64,000 bases of DNA, taken from NCBI GenBank assembly GCA_023375785.1, contig SZWC01003873.1, positions 107,572 to 171,571 of the forward strand. The letters are read 5' to 3'. Below, one piece after another: positions 1 to 11,354 of this stretch (the stretch's first letter is position 1; every line of letters starts with the position of its first letter). Under the pieces are notes generated by a model, which made no database searches, was not told the origin of the DNA, and saw only the letters and a program-made list of their open reading frames with translations. Origin of the DNA: Penium margaritaceum. Its lineage: Eukaryota; Streptophyta; Zygnematophyceae; Desmidiales; Peniaceae. The translations under genes were made by a program, and so were the position numbers.

Positions 1-1484
1 AACGATGCACTACCGGTAGGGATCCCAGAAGCGCCAGGCCTTGGACTGACGAGAGATACCGAGTAGGTGCAGGGACGTCCGCTGGGGGCGAGCTTGCCGC
101 CCTGCTGCGGAGCGGGCAGCCACACAATGGCCACGCAGCCCCAGATACGAGCCGGGCAGAGGTCAGCTCGCTGACCGCACCAATGCTAGTACGGCGTGGA
201 CTGGCGGGGAAGGGGATTGTGGGGAATTCGGTTCCAGACCCAGGTCGTGTAGGGCATGGCTTCAAAGTAGAAGCCATCGGAGAGACCGGACTCGACCCGC
301 ATCGTGCGAACGGCGTCGGCCATGGTACGGTTCCATCCTTCGGAGACACCGTTCTGGGCGGGCGTGTAGGGCGCGGATGTCTCATGGTGGATCCCGCGTG
401 AGGCAAAAAAAGTGGTGGCCTTACCCAGGTACTCACCACCGCGATCGGAGCAAAAGTGGTGAAGAGAGCGGCCACACTCACGCTCCGCAAGGACAAGCCA
501 GTCCTGGATGGCTTGGGCGACATCGCTCTTCTGCCGAAGGCAGAAGACCCAGCGGTAGCAAGATTAGTCGTCAGTGAGGGTGAGGACGTAGCGGCCGTGT
601 TCACTAACGGACTCGGTGGGGAGAGGGTCCATGACGTCCGAGTGGACCAGGTCAAGAGGGGCAGACGCACGGGAGGAAGACAACGGGTACGTGGACCGGT
701 GCATCTTCCCCTGAGCGCAATCAATGCACTCAGTGGGGCAAGGGAGGGGGAAAGTCTCTGGGTCAAAGCCCTTGGCCGGCTGGGTGCGGAGCATGCTATC
801 GACAGTGGCAGAGTGGACTTGGCAAAGGCGGTGGTGCAAGAGGTGAGTGTGCGAAGGAGAAAGCGTGCTGGTGACAAACACGTGGCCTATGGCGACCGAC
901 GCGGAGGAGACGGAAGGGGAGGAGGAGAGACGAGGAACATGCCACAGGTTGCCACGGGCGGTGGCGTGCAGTATGACGAGACCAGACAGACGCAACGACA
1001 CAGTGCCAACGCCACGCAAATACACAACGTTCATGCTCATGCGGTCAAGGGCTGTGACAGACATGAGGCTGAACTCGAGACCAGGGACGAAGACTACATC
1101 GGTCAGAAAGACATCACTGGCAGGACCACGGAAACGAACGACGCCAACACCACGGACAGGCAACACCTGTCCAGAGCTGGTCCGGAAACCAGAGAAATCA
1201 CCTACAGGACCGAGCATACTGAAGGCCTCACGAGAGGCTGTCATGTGATGCGTGGCCCTTGAGTCGATGATCCAGGTCTCAGCGGGATCCTGGACCGGGG
1301 TCGCCAAATCGCTAACGGTCACATGGCAGCAAGCAAGGGACACGGACGCGGTGGAAGGAGGTGCAAACCGAGACTGCCAATCGTCAAGCCACGCAACGTC
1401 GTCATAGGAGGGGGAAGAGGGGACCATGGGAGATGACGAGACAGACGAGGAAACGGGACACGGCCGTAGTTCAGTCTCAGTCAT
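1..1484 (-). pseudogene. pol: copia pol, protease and integrase part
   Basis: The minus-strand reading starts with a protease core around 1230-1180 (WIIDSRATHHMT, where the family has D-S/T-G/A), followed by the conserved copia segment that ends in a FVPGLEFSLMSV motif. Next come the pre-integrase zinc-binding region (HRLC and CIDCAQGK) and the integrase core (HSDVMDPLP, LTLTDD). The integrase core continues to the window start, where the sequence matches the integrase C-terminal side of the sister element near 17400. It is a retroelement relic with a few breaks and is cut by the window edge. Its function would be Gag-Pol maturation and cDNA integration. Confidence 0.88.
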
Positions 1485-1697
1485 GCAAGGGTGGGCAGGA
1501 GAGCAGGAGGTAATGCAACTCGCACTTCCCTGGGGAGGAGGGCGTGTCAGGCCAAGCTGGAGTGAGATGAACTGCTCCAGCTGACGCTCACAGGAAGACG
1601 ATCTAGGCGTGTAGGCCGAGTGCGGAGTGAAGGCACCGGAGCCCGGGTAAGGGAGAGATAGCGCCGGAGACGGGAGCGGAGGCGTCGACGGCTGGGG

Positions 1698-2876
1698 TTA
1701 GTACTGCTGTGGCACGGGTATCAGCGGGACTGGTGGAGCTCTCAGAGTGGTGGAGCTGCTGGACGAGGTTGAGGTGTCGGGGCCGGCGACAGCGACGGCG
1801 GCAGAGGCGAGACGGCGCTCTCGCTGGCGACACATGGTGGCGATGACGCGTGCCTCATCCGTCGGGAGAGGACACGTGTACCACCCGTGCCTTGGCTGGC
1901 CACAATTGTGGCAGACCGAGCCGCCACTTTTGGACCTTGTCGTTGGCTGCTGCTGCTGCTGTGGCGGCGGACCCTTGCCCTTCTTGTTCCGGCTTTTCTT
2001 CTTCTTCCCTGAAGATGATGAGGTAGATGTGACAGGGGAAGCGACGGCCACGGAGGCGACGGCATGGGTGGCGACGGCAAGGGATGCAAGAGCCTCTGTG
2101 CGCTGGAGCTGGGACTCCAGACGAGCTTCCTCAATGCGGAGGAAGAGCTCGTATGCCCAAGGCATGAGGGTACCCTGGGCCGCCATGGTGGAGAGGATGT
2201 CCTTGGGGTAGTGCATGATGACATCTGCGTACGCGCTGGTGGCGCCACGCTTGATGGTAAGGAGCACGGCTAGAGGGGGTGGGGCAGATCTGCCGAGACG
2301 ACGAAGGATGTCCTCTGCCCGCTGCCAGTAGGCAGTGACCGTCTCGGTCTCCCCCATGTGCAGGGAGTTAAACGCCCAGAGCAAACGGCTGGTCTCGGCT
2401 TCGCTGGACAGGCGATGGGGCCGGGTGAGGATGTGCCACGCGGCTGTAGGGTCTAAGGTGGCGCCAGCGGTGAAGTCACCGAGGAAAGGCTCGAGGGCCA
2501 GGTGGGAGGCTGGAGGGGCGACTGGGACTAGGACACGGACGACGCGACCAGCGTCATACAACTGGTCGGCCTGGGTGGTATCATAAGGGAGGGTGTAGTA
2601 TGCCCACAGGCCCTCACCTTGTGCCCAAATTCGGAAGCTGAGTTCCCAGCTTCGGAACTGCTCGCCGGCCTGAAGTGGCGGGGGGGGCGTCTCAAAGTCC
2701 TTCTGCATGCGGCCGGTGCCCAGAGTGGGGCCAAGGACGGAGGTCACCGTCTGCCGCAGGCGCTGAGTCTGTTGCTGCGCCAGGTAATGCGTAGCAGCAG
2801 ACACAGTGCGGCTGGCATGACCGTGAGGGATGAATGGTGGCAGCAGACTGGTGGCTAACTCAAAGGCCAATAGCAA
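1698..2876 (-). CDS. gag: copia Gag (nucleocapsid-type polyprotein), open part
   Basis: An open stretch of 392 codons with the usual copia Gag layout. It has an N-terminal part starting near the conserved FIPHGHAS segment, a central helical capsid region (ETVTAYWQRAEDILRRL, then MPWAYELFLRIEEARLESQL), a basic Lys-rich stretch (GKKKKSRNKKGKG), and a CCHC zinc knuckle CHNCGQPRHGWYTC of spacing CX2CX4HX4C. The likely start of the whole Gag lies upstream at the ATG whose complement is at 3154-3156, next to MTNNPSEEG, followed by a glutamine-rich tract. Gag packages the RNA into virus-like particles. It aligns closely with the plus-strand copy at 14240-15320. Confidence 0.9.
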   Translation of the reverse strand: MLLAFELATSLLPPFIPHGHASRTVSAATHYLAQQQTQRLRQTVTSVLGPTLGTGRMQKDFETPPPPLQAGEQFRSWELSFRIWAQGEGLWAYYTLPYDTTQADQLYDAGRVVRVLVPVAPPASHLALEPFLGDFTAGATLDPTAAWHILTRPHRLSSEAETSRLLWAFNSLHMGETETVTAYWQRAEDILRRLGRSAPPPLAVLLTIKRGATSAYADVIMHYPKDILSTMAAQGTLMPWAYELFLRIEEARLESQLQRTEALASLAVATHAVASVAVASPVTSTSSSSGKKKKSRNKKGKGPPPQQQQQPTTRSKSGGSVCHNCGQPRHGWYTCPLPTDEARVIATMCRQRERRLASAAVAVAGPDTSTSSSSSTTLRAPPVPLIPVPQQY

Positions 2877-2939
2877 GCGCTGCGAGCTACTCCGTCAAGG
2901 CGGCGAGCTGTTGCTAAAGAGCAGCCAAGGGGTCACGGT

Positions 2940-4325
2940 TAGGGTTTCTACCAATGAAAGCAGAGGGCTACTGTTGCTACTGCTGCTGCTGCTGCTGCTA
3001 CTGCGGCGGTGGCGGCTACTGCTTCTACTGCTGCTACTACTGCTCTTGCTGTTGTTGCTGCTGCTGCTGTTGCAGCTGCTGCAACTACTGCAAGAAAGGG
3101 GGGTTGGAGGTCCCCCTAACAGAGGAGGACCCCTCCTCAGAGGGGTTGTTAGTCATGGTGCTCTCTTCCCCTTTCGTTTGTTATGTTTTTTTTATTGAGT
3201 GCTGCTGATGTCAGCAGTGACGTCAACCTAGGATGACTAACGACAGTAGAGGAGTGCAACTACCTCCTTTTTTGTGGGAGTGCTACTTCCCTCTTTTTTT
3301 TGTCGATGAAGTCAGCAGTGACTTTAGTAGTGACGTCACCGGATGACCGCTGACGTCAGCAGCGGTTGATGTAAATGCTACTGTGGGGCTTCAGTCAATA
3401 TTGCTACTACTGTTGCTGCTACTACTGCTGCTGCTGCTACCGTTCCTGCTCCTGCTATTGCTGCGACGGCGGCGGCTGCTACTACTACTGCTGCTGCTAT
3501 TGCTGCTGCTGCTACTTCTGCTGCTACTACTCTTGTTGCTGCTGTTGCTGCTGTTGTATCTGCTACTGCTGCTGTTGTTACAACTGCTGCAGCTGCTGCA
3601 AGAAAGGGGGGCTGGGGGTCCCCCCAACAGAGGAGGACCCCTCCTCAGAGGGACTGTTATTCATGGTGCTCTCTTCCCCTTTCCTTTGTTATGTTTTTTT
3701 GTTGAGTGCTACTGATGTCAGCAGTGACGTCAACCTAGGATGACTGACGTCAGCAGAGGAGTGCAACTACCTCCTTTTTTGTGGGAGTTCTACTTCCCTC
3801 TTTTTTTGTTGTTGATGACATCAGCAATGACTTCAGTAGTGACGTCAGCGGACGACCGCTGACGTCAGCAGCGGTTGATGTAGCTACTGCTGTGGGGATG
3901 CAATCGCTATTGCTACTACTGCTGTTGCTGCTGCTGCTAATGCTGCTGCTGCTGCGACGGCGGCTACTACTATTGCTGCTGCTACTCCTACTGCTGCTAC
4001 TACTGCAACTGCTGCAGCTGCTGCAAGAAAAGGGGGCTGAGGGTCCCCCCAACAGAGGAGGACCCCTCCTCAGAGGGGTTATTAGTCATGGTGCTCTCTT
4101 CCCCTTTCGTTTGTAATGTTTTTTGTTGAGTGCTGCTGATGTCAGCAGTGACGTCAGCCTAGGATGACTGACGTTAGCAGAGGAGTGCAACTACCCCCTT
4201 TTTTTGTGGGAGTGCTACTGCCCTCTTTTTCTATTGATGATGTCAGCAGTGATGTCAGCAGTGATGTCAGCGGACGACAGCAGACGGCAGCAGTGGTTGA
4301 TGTAACCAATGTTGTGTGACTGCAG
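2940..4325 (-). repeat. three tandem leader repeats, each with triplet tract and Gag start
   Basis: A segment of about 420-505 bp occurs three times head to tail (about 2965-3400, 3400-3905, 3905-4325). Each holds a CTG/CAG-rich tract, a near-identical copy of the Gag N-terminus around an ATG (complement at about 3154, 3660 and 4087), and a T-rich spacer with TGACGTCA palindromes. The sister element has a single copy of this segment (13433-13700), so the amplification is specific to this copy. Unequal exchange or reverse-transcription slippage could explain it. Confidence 0.85.
3218..4156. promoter_or_regulatory. array of TGACGTCA palindromes in the copia leader
   Basis: Eight exact TGACGTCA sites are visible at 3218, 3331, 3351, 3725, 3745, 3840, 3860 and 4149 (starts), plus several one-base variants such as TGATGTCA. 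One exact site also lies in the sister leader at 13457. This octamer is the CRE/C-box core bound by bZIP factors in plants and animals. That it acts as an enhancer here is inference; the repeats may simply have been copied with the leader. Confidence 0.5.
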
Positions 4326-4925
4326 CCACTATTGCTGCTACTGCTGTTGCTGTTGCTGCTGCTACTGCTGCTGCTGTTGTTTCTGCTGCTGCTGATGATG
4401 ATGCTACTGCTGCTACTGCTGCTACTGCTGTTGCTATTATTTTTGCTACTACTACTGCTGTTGTTGTTGTTGTTGCTTCTGCTGCTGCTACTGCTGCTGT
4501 TGTTGCTGCTGGTGCTGCTACTGCGGCTGCTGCAACTGCTGCTACGGATGCGGGGAGCCCCCCCTTTTTTTCCCTCTTGCTTGTCGCTGCGAGCTCGCAG
4601 CTCGCTGCAAGCAACGAGCCGCGAGCAACGAGCTCGCTGCTTGCTGCTCGCTGCTCGTTGCTCCTTGCGAGCAGCGAGCTCGCTGCCAGTAGCTCGCTGC
4701 TCGGAGCGAGCAGCGGGCTGTGGGCAGCTGCGGCTGTGGCTACAGCCGTTACTGCTACTGTTGCAGCCGCCGGCTGCAGCTACTGCGAGCTACTACGAGC
4801 TGCTGTTGCTGCCGGGTGTTGCTTGCTGCTGCTGCTACTGCTACGGACTGCTGCTGTTGCTGCTTGCTGCCGCGGCAAGCTGTTGCTGCTGCTGCTGGCT
4901 GCTGCTGTCAGTCACACGTGGAGGA
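4326..4925. repeat. CTG/GCT triplet and GAGCTCGC-type low-complexity leader
   Basis: Impure (CTG)n/(GCT)n sequence runs to about 4550. It is followed by a GC-rich stretch of short shuffled words such as GAGCTCGCTGC and AGCAACGAGC, then more GCT/CTG triplets. The long open frames here (poly-Leu, poly-Ala, poly-Cys, poly-Ser) are by-products of the triplets and not genes. The sister element has the complementary CAG/GCAGC-rich block at 12720-13420. Confidence 0.85.
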
Positions 4926-5195
4926 CGTCGCCGTGTGCGTCGTCGCCAGCAAGCGCCTGATGTGGCTTGCCGCTCACCTCCTCGCGTCGAGCCTGGGGGT
5001 CAGTGCTGCCGGAAAAAATCCGGCAGCATTTCCCCTGGCCCAGTGGCCGTGGGAAAAATTCTGACGCCGCCACCAGGTGGGTCAATGCTGCCGGAAAAAA
5101 TCTGGCAGCATTTCTCCTGCACTGGCGCATATGGGATTCCACCGGCATTGTCTGGCACCTGTTTGTCAGTCTTCTGCTGCTGCTGCTACGCTCTG

Positions 5196-5207
5196 GCTCT
5201 GATACCA
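5196..5207 (-). other. primer-binding site for initiator tRNA-Met
   Basis: On the minus strand this reads TGGTATCAGAGC, the complement of the 3' end of plant initiator tRNA-Met and the standard copia primer site. It lies 9 bp inside the LTR, as expected. Confidence 0.9.
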
Positions 5208-5216
5208 AGACAGAAA

Positions 5217-6060
5217 TGGTAGGCAGCAGGTTAGAGCAGCATCTCTATTGATGCAGCGTGTGGGCTTCCATGTTCGTTGCTTAAGTCTGCTGCCCCCTCA
5301 GTCTGCTGCTCTAGAGACTAAGTCTGGAAGCTCTGGGTTTGTTACTCAGAAGTGCACGCGCCAGTGTTAGCGCTAGAAAGCAGCTAGAAACTGAAAGTAA
5401 CCAATTAACAATGAAGAATGAGCAACAATGGGAGACCCCTCCAAGTTCTAGCTCCCCCCCACTAGTGTAGAACTTGTTACTCAGTTAACCAGCCAATCAA
5501 AAAATAGTCCTGGACCTATTTTCTGGCAGGCAGGGTTTTCTCGGTGAGCCCTGCCACACGGCCGACGGCCCAAAACCCGGGCGTCGTCCGTTTTGCCTGG
5601 AAACTGGACCATACCATAATACCAACGCTGCGAACGCAGTCGTGCGGTCAAAATCAGCTAGAAAAGTAGCAGCAAAGAGTAATGGCTGCCCGAGCCCGGG
5701 CAGTGCCTATGACAGTCAGTGACACCAAACAGGGCCACACGGCAGGAGACATGGACCCTAGGCACAGCACAATGCTGCAGACGCAATGCCACAACCAAAA
5801 ACAGAGTTGGGTGCATGGAAACAGCATCTACAATGGCGATGACCGCCGGCGGCCCGACCGCCGAGGAGGCCTGCCGATGGAGCTGAGCGCATCGCCGGAT
5901 GGAGGTGGCTCCAGCAAGTGGTGCGTGGGCCTCTATGCGTGTCGGCTCCACCGAGCGACACTCTAACGACGTCGAGTCTTGCCGTCAGTCATCTGCACGC
6001 TGATGTACACAAGCCGGGAGGACACAACAGAGTACAATGAGAGATGCGCGAAAACCAACA
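5217..6060 (-). repeat. 5' LTR of the minus-strand copia element (844 bp)
   Basis: On the minus strand it begins TGTTGGTTTTCGCGC and ends in a CCTACCA-type CA terminus just before the primer site. It aligns end to end with the LTRs at 11355-12414 and 20541-28855, sharing the blocks around CCTCCCGGCTTGTGTACAT, GCAGCCAT(A)ACTC and CCCATTGTTG. The flanking five bases outside (6061-6065) are CAAGG. The partner LTR is outside the window, so the target duplication cannot be confirmed. The many short open frames inside are not genes. Confidence 0.9.
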
Positions 6061-9000
6061 CAAGGCAGGTCATTTGTGCTTGGATTCTGATGAAAGGAGG
6101 GAGTGAGTGCCGATTGCACTCAACACACACGCAATGGTGAAAATCCCTGCACGAGGGTCGAGCACACAAAATTGACAAGTGTCGATTGCACTGGGAGCAT
6201 GACCAGCATGGGAGATGCAATTGTAGCATTCACGCGAGTGCCAACCGCACAATCCCGAGGAATACTATATGCATGGTCGACGGGTTCAATCGATGACACG
6301 AGTGTCGAATGCACCATTGCCGTAGACGTCGATTGCACGATTGACGAAAGTTGCGGGTTGCACTTTCGTCATGGGTGCCGAATGTACCACTCATGTGAGT
6401 ACCGAATGCACCATGGCCATGAGTTCCAATCGGGCTAGCTATGTTGATGGTAAAACACGTGTAAGATACTTGCACCAATAACATGGGTGTCGATCGTACC
6501 ACGTTGTATCAATTAGCAAGAACTAGTCAGCCGCTGCCTCGTCATGCTGGCTTGTGATAGACCACCAAACAAAAGCATACGATCCATGCGTGAAGTGATT
6601 CTACGGGCAAGTACATCAATCGCATTGTTTGAAGTGCCGAAATATGTCGTCCGACGTTTGCAAGGTATTTTGACGACATCGAGGATGGTCATACTATCGG
6701 AATCTTCAAATAGAGAATCGACGGGCATGTCCGGAAACAATGACGGACAGCTATGGTAATTTGATGTACCCTACTGATTATTAAATTCTATATTAACTGT
6801 TTTTTAGAGTCATCGATTTTGAACACATTTGTTTTTTTTCGATGAATTGATTAGAATCACCAAAATATTTTTAAAATTCTTTGTCGAATTTCAAAAGACT
6901 AACTCATGAAAAAATATTGTTCAAACCGGGGTTGAGACCAAGTCTTTTATAATCTTGTATATCATTGTGTCCTTTTTTTCCCAGGGGATACGCATACATG
7001 TCAAGGCACATTTGGCAGGTACAGTTTCACACGAAAAAAGGCATTGTGCGTGCCAAGGCTAGAGGAAACAAGCTTCGACACGCGCAATGCCTTTTCTGAA
7101 CATGAATGACACTAATGATCTGGACTGTTGGATCACTAGTGTCAGTCAGGTTTGGTCCAAACCAAGGCGAGGAACTGCCATTTCAGTCAGACGTGGACGA
7201 CTTGACCGCACTGGTACAGCGCGCATGATTTTTGAAGTTCGAAGTGTAGAAGTGAAGTGCGGTAGGCGGAGGTGAGCATAGCCAATCGTCGAATTTAAGG
7301 ATCGGCATTTTTGTTTCGATGAATTTCAAAGAATCACCAGAATGATTGTGCTCGGAAATTTTCTGAATGAAATTAAGAATCACTGAATTACTAAAATCTC
7401 AAAAATCAAATTTAATAATATGTAGGGTATGCTCAAACGACGTAACAAAAACACAGCGGTCTCGGTCGTCACCGACAGTGGCGATCATTGGAAGTTAAAA
7501 ACTTCGCCTTGTCGATAACAGTATGGGAAGGTACTTTTGATAGAAGTACAAACCAAGTTTTAACGAATAAACCACGTGTCACGAGGGTAATTTCCTCAAA
7601 TTTGGACCATGCTCAAGGTGGACGAACTCCTCCATATCCATTGATGGAACGTGCTACAAAAACCCAGCTGGTTGAGCCGAGTTCCGAGACATGCACAGCT
7701 TGCATGACCGTAGGTCACAACACATGACCAAGTACTGGAGACAACACCCTTTTCAATGGGTCAAGGTGTGCGATTCATACCATGGTACTTCAGCCACATG
7801 AAATTGGGTACATGGCAAGTATAGAGAACGTGCGTGACATGCACAAAAATCTTATTCACTAACTATTGGTGCATTGAATACGGATAAGTAGGATGGACGA
7901 ATGATCACAACGGTTTTGTGACAATTGAAAAAGCTGACGATATGAGGTGATGTCTTTCACCATTTCACCGAACAAGTAGTTTGGTGGGCGCAGGACGTGT
8001 GCTACGACAGTCGCACATCCTATTGCAATACAATGTTCAAAGGAAAATGTGATCATTTCATGACTAAGTCCGTGTCATGACTATATCATGAGATGTGAAA
8101 CAGACCTGGTCTGTTAGTCTGTCGACTTCAATCCTCGATGATTACCATCGCGCCGCCTGTACACAATGTGAACTAGATGCATCAGTAGCCTTTGGGGTTT
8201 CTCTGCATCACCAGTCATGGCCGATGCAAACATTGGTCCGTGATTGAACATGTCAAGGATGATACGCTTCAATAAATTCTCAATGGGGAAACCATTGCCA
8301 CCCTTTCACTCGGTGAGTGATGGATAATAGTCGGGGTACTTGACCGGTACCTACGATAAAAAGGTACATGAGTGTACTCACAACCATGTTCAGAAGACAA
8401 TGATTATTTTCAACGGGGGTTGTAAATACACCAGAGAGGGGCAGAGACTCTTCGATGGGTTCTCCATGATTTGAGACGTCACAGTCGGCGGGCAAAGATG
8501 GCAAGAGTCAATTATGGCGTATGACAAGATTGAATGAATGTCGAAATTGAACAAATTTGAAGGCAACACCTTCAGTCTATCATCACTTGATGAGTGAACA
8601 TGTCATGGACATTGATAGACAACAAATACGTGAACCAACGTTGATGACATAAGTTCATCTATGTCTCAGAGAAAATGAGCGACATTATTTTTCTACGACG
8701 AGCTCATAGTTTTCTACAAAGCAACTACTACATAGTTGAGATCACAAAAAGGTATAGGTTTTATGTCTAGATCTTGTGACCATGGGAACGACCTACAAGC
8801 CGATAGTTTCATGCTAAGAGTGTGTTAGCATCCACATCTTGGTGGTCCAACCGACCACATAACGAGTCTTAGTCAACATTGAAACAAAACAATGACTAGT
8901 GTGTTGTAACCAAATGTTGATGTGAAGGGACTCTTCAAGATGGGCCTTGAGAAACAATATTTCTCGTCAGATTCTTTCCATGTTTTAAGAAACATCTCAA

Positions 9001-10391
9001 AGTTAAAGGCATCGTAACACGGTGTACTGTACGTGTAGGTCACGCTCTTCAAACGTCATTCAGATAAATTTTGAACATGCCAAATATATGACATAGCATC
9101 GCTGATGCGATATCGATGTGCAATATAAGTCCAACATCCGATTTCTTGGAACAAAACCAATCTCCGAGAGAGATTATAATGTCTACAGTGTACTTGAACC
9201 ATGCTCCACTGACTCAAAGGTCATGGTGAAGTGATTCAAGCCCCTTGGTTTTGAAGATGGTTTAGTTGATGTGCATTATCGAATGCAAGTACCATTCATT
9301 TTTGGATGTTGGTGCGGTGATATCCATGATTTTGGTGGTTTTTCTGATATCTTCGATGAGGGAGGTACCCTCTACAAGTGCCTCGGATACGGCATATGAA
9401 GATTACTCCATTGAGTGGAAGTACCGAATGTACACGATAGAAGACATTGAAGCAACACGGGTTGTTGCAACTTGGCAAACACAATTCATTGACTGGTTCT
9501 CGATTGGAACCCTTAAACGCGATTACATAATCGTAAAAATATGTAGGAACTAGTTGTTCCAGGATCACCGGAGGTGATTCAGAAGTGTTCAACCACAATT
9601 ACATGGAATTGACACCCGAGAGCTCTTCTTCCAACTGACACCGCAATAGTTGTAATCATGGTACACCCGTTTGGTGAATATTGTGTGATGAACACTTTGT
9701 TCGTGGATAGAACCAATGGTCATTGAGATCGGTTATCTCAGCTAACCTAGTTCAAAAGCAGTGCGCTTTTGACAAGGACATGAGCGGCAGCGTACGGTAC
9801 CCATTTCAGACAGAAATGAGGGGATGATGGTTGAGACCAAGATCATCTATGTCGAAGCATTGTCGTGTCCAATGATGGACTTTGACCAATGCCGCCTCCT
9901 TCAAAGATGAGTGCAATCTTCGAAAGGAAAACAAGTGTGCTCGGCAACCATGTGTTGGGACCTTGGTGCCTCGCAACCCTAAGATAAAGCTAGCATGCAA
10001 GTTGTATGGGCTTGGTGGAGTTTGGTTGAATCCAGCCAACTAATCCACGGGTGATGAAAGAGGTCTTGTAGACATACGCGTGGTCATGAACATGTGGTTG
10101 CAAAACGAGAGGAATGATGTCCGGATTTTGGACAGCATGTATTGACAATGTTGTGAGGAGGTACCACATCGGCAAAAACCCCTGTTGGTTTGTGTGGCTT
10201 CCACCCGTCACGACCGACACCGCTAGTTTACCGATATACCCACAATCGGGGTATATGGTAGAGGAGGGCGTGACGACACGACGGGCCTCCGGACTGCACC
10301 GAGACTTCTCCAGTACGTACGACAGCACCGGCGAGACGCGGTCGATATGTTCTGGTAGCCCTGTGGGCTTGTCCAGAGCTAGGAGAGTTTT
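6061..10391. other. no gene recognised (intergenic or decayed sequence)
   Basis: Apart from the minisatellite at about 6105-6505, I see no coding frame longer than about 100 codons, no transposon domain and no RNA gene. The composition is ordinary and short repeats are few. The frames at 9266-9553 and 9990-10415 show no motif I recognise. Confidence 0.6.
6105..6505. repeat. degenerate minisatellite, unit about 24-36 bp
   Basis: About ten imperfect copies of a core like GTGTCGATTGCACCAT recur, for example TGCCGATTGCACT, GTGTCGATTGCACT, GTGTCGAATGCACCAT, GTCGATTGCACGA, TGCCGAATGTACCA, TACCGAATGCACCAT and GTGTCGATCGTACCA. Spacing varies between copies. There is no coding sense in this tract. 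Confidence 0.7.
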
Positions 10392-11354
10392 CTCGGTGGG
10401 ATGAGACCCGTGCACCCGGTGGACTATACCGGTGCGACGAGGAGACCCGGTGGCTGTACTAGCGCTTCCGATGTTCAGAAAGCCGTGTGTGATGTCTGGA
10501 CGTTGATTCTGAGATTTTTTGGCACTGCTCCTATTTTCTCGGTGGTCGAGACCCGGGCACTCGGAGAGCTGTTCCGGTGCCTCGAGGAGACCACCTTTGT
10601 TGCTGTCATGGTGTATGCAGTGTGTTCTCCCTGTTGACTCATTTGGGTTCAGCAGGGGTGACGGGGCTCGGTGCGGCTAGCTGCCGGCGCCCCTATGTAA
10701 GCCCGCTAGGGGCTCATTTGTAAACTCTCCTTGTTCTTTTATATTCAGCNTGTGATGTCTGGACGTTGATTCCGAGATTTTTTGGCACTGCTCCTATTTT
10801 CTCGGTGGTCGAGACCCGGGCACTCGGAGAGCTGTTCCGGTGCCTCGAGGAGACCACCTTTGTTGCTGTCATGGTGTATGCAGTGTGTTCTCCCTGTTGA
10901 CTCATTTGGGTTCAGCAGGGGTGACGGGGCTCGGTGCGGCTAGCTGCCGGCGCCCCTATGTAAGCCCGCTAGGGGCTCATTTGTAAACTCTCCTTGTTCT
11001 TTTATATTCAACGTTCCAGACTTAGCCAAATTCTTGCCGTCTTGCATCGCACTCACACACAGAGCTCATGTTCGTTATTGCATGGGCCTGCATGCCCTAA
11101 AATATTTCCCCTTGGAAGAGATCATGTCCGAACGACATGTAAAGTGTTGTGTGGACCTGGACAATTTTCGCTGGGACGCCGGGTAAATTGGTTGCAGGGA
11201 CGCTCTTTGCAAAGGGGGAGGAGGCGTCACCACAACTTGCTCAACACATACCACACTGAATGTGAGAAAAGTCTTTCTATGTACCCTCTTCCAAACTCGC
11301 AAGACATTGTTGACAGCGTACGTCCCAAAAGGCATCGACTGTGCCACTAATGCA
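10392..11354. other. GC-richer non-coding block with internal repeats and an assembly gap
   Basis: Two diverged copies of a segment with GAGACCCG(T/G)GCAC and CCGGTG...GAGGAGACC lie at about 10402-10455 and 10550-10600. A single N at 10750 is followed by a near-exact repeat of the preceding 260 bp (10488-10747 against 10751-11010). I see no gene. A terminus like TTTTATATTCA suggests an old LTR, but I could not find its start or a partner. Confidence 0.55.
10488..11010. repeat. 260-bp direct duplication across an N gap
   Basis: The 260 bases after the N at 10750 repeat the 260 bases before it with very few differences. The pattern of an N flanked by duplicated contig ends recurs at most gaps in this window, so an unmerged contig overlap is more likely than a real tandem duplication. 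Confidence 0.8.

Larger units (their letters stand above)
1..6060 (-). mobile_element. Ty1/copia LTR retrotransposon, 5' two-thirds (cut by window start)
   Basis: Reading on the minus strand, the order is 5' LTR (6060 to 5217), primer-binding site (5207-5196), long triplet-rich leader, gag with a CCHC knuckle, aspartic protease, and integrase running off the window at base 1. Protease before integrase before (by inference) RT is the Ty1/copia order. The reverse transcriptase, RNase H and 3' LTR would lie outside the window. It is the same family as the plus-strand element at 11355-28855: LTR, leader, gag and integrase all align. It looks fairly well preserved with few breaks in the visible part, so it is an old but not ancient copy. 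Confidence 0.93.

Noticed and set aside
456-1262. 268-codon plus-strand frame
   Set aside because: It is antisense to copia protease and integrase, and the minus-strand reading has the family motifs.
4316-5222. Long plus-strand frames rich in Leu or Ala
   Set aside because: They are products of CTG/GCT triplets in the copia leader, open in several phases at once.
10940-11010. End of a solo LTR (TTTTATATTCA)
   Set aside because: No matching TG start, no partner and no target duplication found.
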